The notes beneath the pieces are model-generated. The model did not search any database, had not been told where the DNA came from, and was given only the letters and a program-made list of their open reading frames with translations. Shown one piece after another: positions 1 through 5,221 of a stretch of 5,221 nucleotides of DNA (its first letter is position 1; every line of letters begins with the position of its first letter). The stretch is from NCBI GenBank assembly GCA_937967285.1, contig CALBSU010000322.1:1-5221 (forward strand), given 5' to 3'. This DNA comes from an uncultured Acidobacteriota bacterium. GTDB taxonomy: Bacteria; Acidobacteriota; Blastocatellia; RBC074. A program made the position numbers and the translations under genes.

Positions 1-656
<656 letters not shown>

Positions 657-707
657 CTCGACACCTGGTTTCATCGCTTTTTCGGTAAGATCAATGGGAC
701 GGTGCGC

Positions 708-2327
708 CTAACCGTCACGGGCCCCCGCGATCTGATTGATCAGCTTTTCACGCCGCGGGTCCAGCGCGGAATCGACGATCCGCGTGGTGAAGGCGAAAAA
801 TCCGGCGCCGATCAGAAGAAGGATCAGAGGCGCCCACCAGTACCTCAGCAGAAGCTCCTCGCCGACCCGGCCCATGACCGCCATCATAGCCCAGAACGGA
901 ATCAGAATCCCGCCGATCATGACGATGTTCCCGCCAAGCGAGAGCCGGTTGTTCCAGATCGCGTCGAAGTCGGAATTTTTCGGCGAAAAGACCGATGTCC
1001 AGATGCCGAGGGCATTGAAGATCAGCAGGCTGGCCAGGGCGACGGAGACGATCATGACCAGCATCCGCCAGTTGAGCGCTTCACGATTGTAGAAGACAAG
1101 CCAGAGCGTGAAGGCGGCGCAGACGGTCAGCAGCCTGAGCGCCATCGAGGCCAGCGTTCCCGCCCTCAGCGCGTCTCCGAATTTCATCGGCAGGAACGCA
1201 TACCGTCTGATGCCCGCCTCGTCGAAACCGAACAGATTGAGCATCAGACCGGCCGCCGCCGCCGCGCTCATAATATAGAAGATAGCGATCGAGATCAGGA
1301 AGAAACTCTTCCGGCTCTCGCCCGGAAAGATGAACTTGCCCATCAACACGATGATCGGCGAGGTGAGAAGGCTGAACCTGATCAGATTGCAGCGCAGGTG
1401 ATAGCGCAGCGACTTGCTCACCAGCGGCCCGTATCGCGGACCGAAGAGGTCGCCGAACTGGTCATAGAAGTCGTCCCATTCCAGCTTCCCGCCGGCGCTC
1501 GAGGCCGCCGGCCGCGGCCGCGTCTCGATCCGCAGAAGGAACCAGAGGAGCGCGCCGCACCACAGGACCAGCAGGCTCAATCCTCCGAAGATGCGGAGCA
1601 GATCTCCGCCCGCGATCATTGCGGCAGCCGCTCCGGGCGGCGTCAGATTGAGCAGGAGATCGAGAAATTTCAGCAGGCCGAGACGCTTCGAGGCGGCCAG
1701 CGATGCCACCACCAGAGGTCCGAACGAGACGCTCAACAGCACCAGGCCGCCGAGCAGAGCGGCGCCACGACGCGTCCGCATGATCAGCTCGACCAGCGTC
1801 AGCAGCAGGATCGTGACCAGATAGTTGGCCGTGATGAAGAGAAGAACCGCCGGCACAGCTGTCAGAACCGTCCCGGCGCCAAGCCAGACGAAACCCGCCG
1901 CGACGCCGATCACTCCCGCCACCAGCAGCAGCCAGGTCGGATCCATCAGCCCGATCGCGTGCCTGACGATGAACCTCTCATGACGGTTGAGCGGATACCT
2001 CCGCAGCGAATCATCCGTGAATGCCGCCCGCGGGCCGACTCCGAAGAGCAGGCTCAAACCCACACCGTTGACGAAGAGCCCGGCCAGCATCAGCCGGGCG
2101 ATCGGTTCGCCCTGCCCCAGCTCGATCGCCGCCACGGCCGTCCCCAGACCGCCGAGCAGAAAGATCACCGCCACCAGACCGAGCAGCAGATAGACCGCAA
2201 AGAGCAGCGTCATCCTGCCGCTGCCGGTCCGCATGTGTGCCCAGATCATGCGGTATCTCAGCCTGACGAGAGCCAGAAACTGACCCAGGAACTCCCGTCG
2301 CCTCAATCCTTCGCGGAATACCTCCAA
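708..2327 (-). CDS. ABC-2 type transporter permease, about 12 membrane segments
   Basis: Integral inner-membrane subunit (539 aa) expected to form the export channel with the ATPase encoded next. I see about 12 hydrophobic segments, near residues 41-66, 79-98, 130-150, 152-180, 188-212, 246-266, 318-335, 342-366, 391-412, 421-443, 467-486 and 497-515, with a hydrophilic loop at 268-315. It is about twice the size of a six-TM ABC-2 half permease. Similar motifs sit after TM2 ([13 protein letters not shown], 107-119) and after TM8 (GIRRYAFLP, 372-380), suggesting two related halves. No signal peptide is seen; the N-terminal about 38 residues are basic and cytosolic-looking. The start is TTG: AGAGGAG at 2336-2342 sits 8 bases upstream, and no ATG fits as well. 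The gene begins 13 bases after the peptidase stop, so the two are probably co-transcribed. Family placement rests on context plus hydropathy; the substrate is unknown. Confidence 0.85.
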   Translation of the reverse strand: MEVFREGLRRREFLGQFLALVRLRYRMIWAHMRTGSGRMTLLFAVYLLLGLVAVIFLLGGLGTAVAAIELGQGEPIARLMLAGLFVNGVGLSLLFGVGPRAAFTDDSLRRYPLNRHERFIVRHAIGLMDPTWLLLVAGVIGVAAGFVWLGAGTVLTAVPAVLLFITANYLVTILLLTLVELIMRTRRGAALLGGLVLLSVSFGPLVVASLAASKRLGLLKFLDLLLNLTPPGAAAAMIAGGDLLRIFGGLSLLVLWCGALLWFLLRIETRPRPAASSAGGKLEWDDFYDQFGDLFGPRYGPLVSKSLRYHLRCNLIRFSLLTSPIIVLMGKFIFPGESRKSFFLISIAIFYIMSAAAAAGLMLNLFGFDEAGIRRYAFLPMKFGDALRAGTLASMALRLLTVCAAFTLWLVFYNREALNWRMLVMIVSVALASLLIFNALGIWTSVFSPKNSDFDAIWNNRLSLGGNIVMIGGILIPFWAMMAVMGRVGEELLLRYWWAPLILLLIGAGFFAFTTRIVDSALDPRREKLINQIAGARDG

Positions 2328-2335
2328 GATCCGAT

Positions 2336-2340
2336 CTCCT

Positions 2341-2342
<2 letters not shown>
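2336..2342 (-). promoter_or_regulatory. Shine-Dalgarno site that fixes the TTG start of the permease
   Basis: On the minus strand AGAGGAG overlaps the TAG stop of the peptidase gene (2341-2343) and lies 8 bases before the TTG at 2327. The overlap of stop codon and ribosome site suggests translational coupling between peptidase and permease. Confidence 0.75.
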
Positions 2343-3669
<1,327 letters not shown>

Positions 3670-3757
3670 ATCCGCTACATCATATGACACACCTTCTGCC
3701 CGCCTCAAACTAATTGTTCATTTATTGTCTTCCGCCGATCCGCTAATTGCCCTTCTG

Positions 3758-3763
3758 ATTATA
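3758..3763 (-). promoter_or_regulatory. Possible -10 box of the peptidase-transporter operon
   Basis: The minus strand reads TATAAT, a perfect sigma70-type -10 hexamer, inside an AT-rich patch about 90 bases upstream of the ATG at 3669. No recognisable -35 hexamer lies 16-18 bases further upstream, and there is no extended -10 TG. It may need an activator or be chance in AT-rich DNA. Confidence 0.35.
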
Positions 3764-3909
3764 TTAAATACAGAGACGTCGAGTGGGCAGAGATCGATGT
3801 TATGGATATTCAAAACCGGTGTCTCGCCCAAAGGGCATTTAACAAACCTTGCCGTTCTCAAAAACTCTCTGCCCCCTCTGCGAACATGTCACATTTTGTT
3901 GTCCATAAA

Positions 3910-3924
3910 TGTTTACTGTAAACA
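3910..3924. promoter_or_regulatory. Perfect 15-bp palindrome, operator-like
   Basis: TGTTTAC-T-GTAAACA is a perfect 7-bp inverted repeat around one base. Weaker symmetry surrounds it: TTTTGTT on the left against AACAAAA on the right, and TGTCCA against TGGACA further out (near 3900 and 3942). This is the form of a dimeric regulator's binding site. On the minus strand ATGACA, close to a TTGACA -35 box, lies just upstream of it. The regulator is unknown. Confidence 0.4.
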
Positions 3925-4085
3925 AAAATTGTCATCATACGTGGACACATGGCCGGCTTTGAGGCCTGTTCAGTATCAGCCCGTGCCAGCCCCCAATTCC
4001 GCGCCAAAAATAAACAAAACTATATCTCGAATCATTACAACAATTTGCAAAAATATTTGATTTTACTCCCTCGAGTGGAACGACC

Positions 4086-4164
4086 CTTGCTTTTACATCT
4101 GGCGTCCGAGCGAGGAACGGATAACCGGAAAGGTTAAGTCAGTAAGAGCAAGCACGGTTCCTCG
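4086..4164 (+). other. Possible H-type pseudoknot, or two mutually exclusive stems
   Basis: CTTGCTTTTAC (4086-4096) pairs with GTAAGAGCAAG (4142-4152): 11 bp with one G-U. CGAGGAAC (4111-4118) pairs perfectly with GTTCCTCG (4157-4164). The second stem starts inside the first and closes outside it, so the two interlock as a pseudoknot. A small hairpin TAACC-GGAAA-GGTTA (4122-4136) fits in the connecting loop. If the geometry forbids both, the stems would be alternative folds of a switch. Confidence 0.45.
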
Positions 4165-4205
4165 ATAACGTAAAAATCGGTTGATTGAAAAGTTGACGCG
4201 AGAGA

Positions 4206-4280
4206 GGGAGAGTCGCAGGCCGCTCGATAAGGCATCACCTCACCACAGCGCCTGGTTCTGATGCGCCGTGCGGCTCTCCC
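4206..4280 (+). other. 12-bp hairpin followed by a T tract
   Basis: GGGAGAGTCGCA (4206-4217) pairs with TGCGGCTCTCCC (4269-4280) across 12 bp with one U-G. The enclosed 51 bases include a small GCGC/GCGC hairpin (4248-4251 with 4263-4266). CAGTTTTTTG follows from 4286, with six T, but it starts 8 bases beyond the stem, too far for a classical intrinsic terminator. It is better read as a domain of the larger RNA. Confidence 0.45.
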
Positions 4281-4300
4281 GGAAACAGTTTTTTGATTTT

Positions 4301-4313
4301 GGAGCGCAGCTCC
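4301..4313 (+). repeat. Linker hairpin GGAGC-GCA-GCTCC, copy A
   Basis: Perfect 5-bp stem with GCA loop, 9 bases before module 1. The same hairpin, with a longer stem, precedes module 4. AGTTTTTTG occurs upstream of both (4287-4295 and 4772-4780). Confidence 0.6.
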
Positions 4314-4322
4314 TCGAGGGAA

Positions 4323-4442
4323 TGTAACCGGCCGGATGAAGCAAGGACACGGGGGTCGGATTCAGACGACGGTTACAGCTTCGGTCAGCAGGTTACGCAG
4401 TCCGTAGAACGGGGCACAACGGACCGCGTAACCCGCTGATCG
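4323..4442 (+). repeat. Two-hairpin module, copy 1 of 4
   Basis: Hairpin 1: TGTAACCG (4323-4330) with CGGTTACA (4370-4377), inner TGAA/TTCA (4337-4340 with 4361-4364), enclosing the loop GCAAGGACACGGGGGTCGGA (4341-4360). Hairpin 2: a 17-base arm 4382-4398 pairs with 4426-4442 (one A-C mismatch, one G-U), then GTCCGT/ACGGAC, closing the 13-base loop AGAACGGGGCACA (4406-4418). Both loops contain ACGGGG. Confidence 0.85.
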
Positions 4443-4482
4443 GCACAGTCGAGTCGAGCGCGGAATGACGAGTTGACAAGTT

Positions 4483-4604
<122 letters not shown>

Positions 4605-4618
4605 CCAGATTGAATTCA

Positions 4619-4639
4619 GTCGATCGCATCCTGATCGAC
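4619..4639 (+). other. Linker hairpin between modules 2 and 3
   Basis: GTCGATC (4619-4625) and GATCGAC (4633-4639) form a perfect 7-bp stem with the loop GCATCCT. Unlike the linkers before modules 1 and 4, its sequence is not repeated elsewhere in the window. Confidence 0.5.
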
Positions 4640-4645
4640 GCCAGA

Positions 4646-4763
4646 TGTAACCGCCCGACCGGAAAAGACACGGGGGTCGGATTTTGGTCGACGGTTACAA
4701 TACGATTCGCAGGTTACGCCATCCGGAGAACGGGGCACATCGGGTGACGCAACCTGCGGATCG
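4646..4763 (+). repeat. Two-hairpin module, copy 3 of 4
   Basis: Hairpin 1: TGTAACCG (4646-4653) with CGGTTACA (4692-4699). Its inner stems CGACC/GGTCG (4656-4660 with 4686-4690) and AAAA/TTTT differ wholly in sequence from those of other copies yet still pair, enclosing GACACGGGGGTCGGA. Hairpin 2: 4703-4718 pairs with 4748-4763 (one G-U, one A-C), then CATCCGG/TCGGGTG (7 bp, two G-U) closes AGAACGGGGCACA (4727-4739). Confidence 0.85.
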
Positions 4764-4796
4764 AAACTAAAAGTTTTTTGCAGTTCTGTAAGGAAT

Positions 4797-4813
4797 CGGG
4801 AGCGCAGCTCCCG
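4797..4813 (+). repeat. Linker hairpin CGGGAGC-GCA-GCTCCCG, copy B
   Basis: Perfect 7-bp stem with the same GCA loop as 4301-4313, extended by two more paired bases on each side, 7 bases before module 4. The lengthening by complementary bases again points to a selected stem. Confidence 0.6.
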
Positions 4814-4820
4814 GCAAGAA

Positions 4821-4940
4821 TGTAACCGGCGGATGGAGCAAGGACACGGGGGTCGGATTCAGACGACGGTTACAGCTTCGATTAGCAGGTCACGTCAGGA
4901 GATTAAACGGGGCACATCGACTGACGCGACCTGCTAATCG
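4821..4940 (+). repeat. Two-hairpin module, copy 4 of 4
   Basis: Hairpin 1 is almost identical to copy 1: TGTAACCG/CGGTTACA (4821-4828 with 4867-4874), inner TGGA/TTCA (copy 1 TGAA, so an A-T became G-U) and the same 20-base loop region 4838-4857. Hairpin 2: 4879-4898 pairs with 4921-4940, 20 bp with a single A-C mismatch. Its terminal loop is larger (4899-4920) and lacks the 7-bp inner stem, but keeps AACGGGGCACATCG. Confidence 0.85.
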
Positions 4941-4951
4941 GCCGTAAGGCC
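4940..4951 (+). other. Short hairpin with GTAA (GNRA-type) tetraloop
   Basis: GGCC-GTAA-GGCC follows directly on module 4 and shares its last base. In RNA a GUAA loop belongs to the GNRA class, common in tertiary docking of large RNAs. The stem is only 4-5 bp, so chance is possible. Confidence 0.35.
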
Positions 4952-4981
4952 GCCGGTAGAGCGCGAAGAAAGAGTTTGACG

Positions 4982-5044
4982 GGCGCGGTCCCAAATCGCG
5001 CCTGCCACCGAACGAGACGGATACCCAAACCGTTCTCGGGTGGC
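4982..5044 (+). other. Two adjacent hairpins downstream of the modules
   Basis: First: GGCGCG (4982-4987) with CGCGCC (4997-5002), loop of 9. Second: GCCACC (5004-5009) with GGTGGC (5039-5044), then CGAG/CTCG (5013-5016 with 5035-5038) and ACGG/CCGT (5017-5020 with 5030-5033) around a 9-base loop, with a three-base bulge and one bulged T. They stand one base apart, as if stacked. Confidence 0.45.
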
Positions 5045-5097
5045 GCTGAGCCCTCACATTCGACCGCTAAAGAATACTAAGTCTTCTCCCGCTATTT

Positions 5098-5119
5098 GGA
5101 CTTCTCCCACTTGGAGTCC
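5098..5119 (+). other. 7-bp hairpin followed by a G run
   Basis: GGACTTC (5098-5104) pairs with GGAGTCC (5113-5119), one U-G, and GGGGG follows. A T6 tract occurs only from 5144, too distant for a terminator. The stretch 5045-5221 shows no credible gene. Confidence 0.3.
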
Positions 5120-5176
5120 GGGGGCTCAAAAGTTTCCATTGAATTTTTTCCATCGGGTCCTCACCCCAGCAACCAT

Positions 5177-5213
5177 CAGGCCGTCAGCAGAGCAGTATCC
5201 TGTTGACGGCCTG
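5177..5213. other. 14-bp inverted repeat, possibly a terminator or the RNA's 3' hairpin
   Basis: CAGGCCGTCAGCAG (5177-5190) pairs with CTGTTGACGGCCTG (5200-5213) over 14 bp with one G-U and a 9-base loop; the outer 10 bp are perfect. No T tract follows on either strand within the window, so it is not an ordinary intrinsic terminator. It may close the candidate RNA or belong to a gene beyond the right edge. Confidence 0.5.
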
Positions 5214-5221
5214 TAGCTGTA

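Larger units (their letters stand above)
3709..4085. other. AT-rich divergent intergenic region without a credible gene
   Basis: This 377-base stretch separates the minus-strand operon from the structured right-hand region. It is visibly richer in A/T than both flanks. Open frames crossing it (plus 3335-4060 and 3949-4137) have no ribosome site and no recognisable protein features. It holds the TATAAT at 3758-3763, a small hairpin GCCC-AAA-GGGC (3826-3836) and the palindrome at 3910-3924. It is the natural place for promoters of both the operon and a rightward RNA, but I found no convincing plus-strand -35/-10 pair. Confidence 0.6.

Noticed and set aside
4206..4300. Intrinsic terminator made of the 12-bp hairpin and the T6 run
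   Set aside because: The T run begins 8 bases after the stem, and structured sequence of the same kind continues for hundreds of bases.
4200..4300. tRNA, from GGTTCTG resembling a T-arm
   Set aside because: No acceptor stem, anticodon arm or D-arm can be drawn around it.

Overview
The window comes from a moderately GC-rich bacterium. Shine-Dalgarno sites are recognisable before two of the three genes, one start is TTG, and genes are tightly packed. The permease has the 'LRRYPL...ERF...DP' look that I associate with ABC-2 permeases of Acidobacteria-like lineages, but that placement is only a guess. No phage, plasmid, transposase or CRISPR genes are visible.

Left two thirds (1-3708, all minus strand): an apparent three-gene operon, transcribed right to left. 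It holds an M16-family zinc peptidase (start about 3669), a 12-TM ABC-2 type permease (TTG start at 2327, 13 bases after the peptidase stop) and an ABC transporter ATPase (start 656) that runs off the left edge before its C-terminus. The last two make one ABC exporter. The peptidase is probably co-expressed with it and may process or clear its substrate. A perfect TATAAT lies upstream of the peptidase.

Middle (3709-4085): AT-rich non-coding DNA, the divergent control region, with a perfect 15-bp palindrome (3910-3924) and no convincing gene.

Right end (4086-5221): no protein gene is credible, but the DNA is full of RNA-like structure. In order: a possible H-type pseudoknot (4086-4164); a 12-bp hairpin (4206-4280); four tandem copies (4323-4442, 4483-4600, 4646-4763, 4821-4940) of a roughly 120-base two-hairpin module with near-invariant G-rich loops and stems that vary by compensatory change; then further hairpins ending with a 14-bp stem at 5177-5213. 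I recognise no known family. The best reading is an undescribed large ornate non-coding RNA, or a tandem regulatory RNA, probably on the plus strand. This is the main discovery candidate. All RNA structure here was found by eye and has not been computed.
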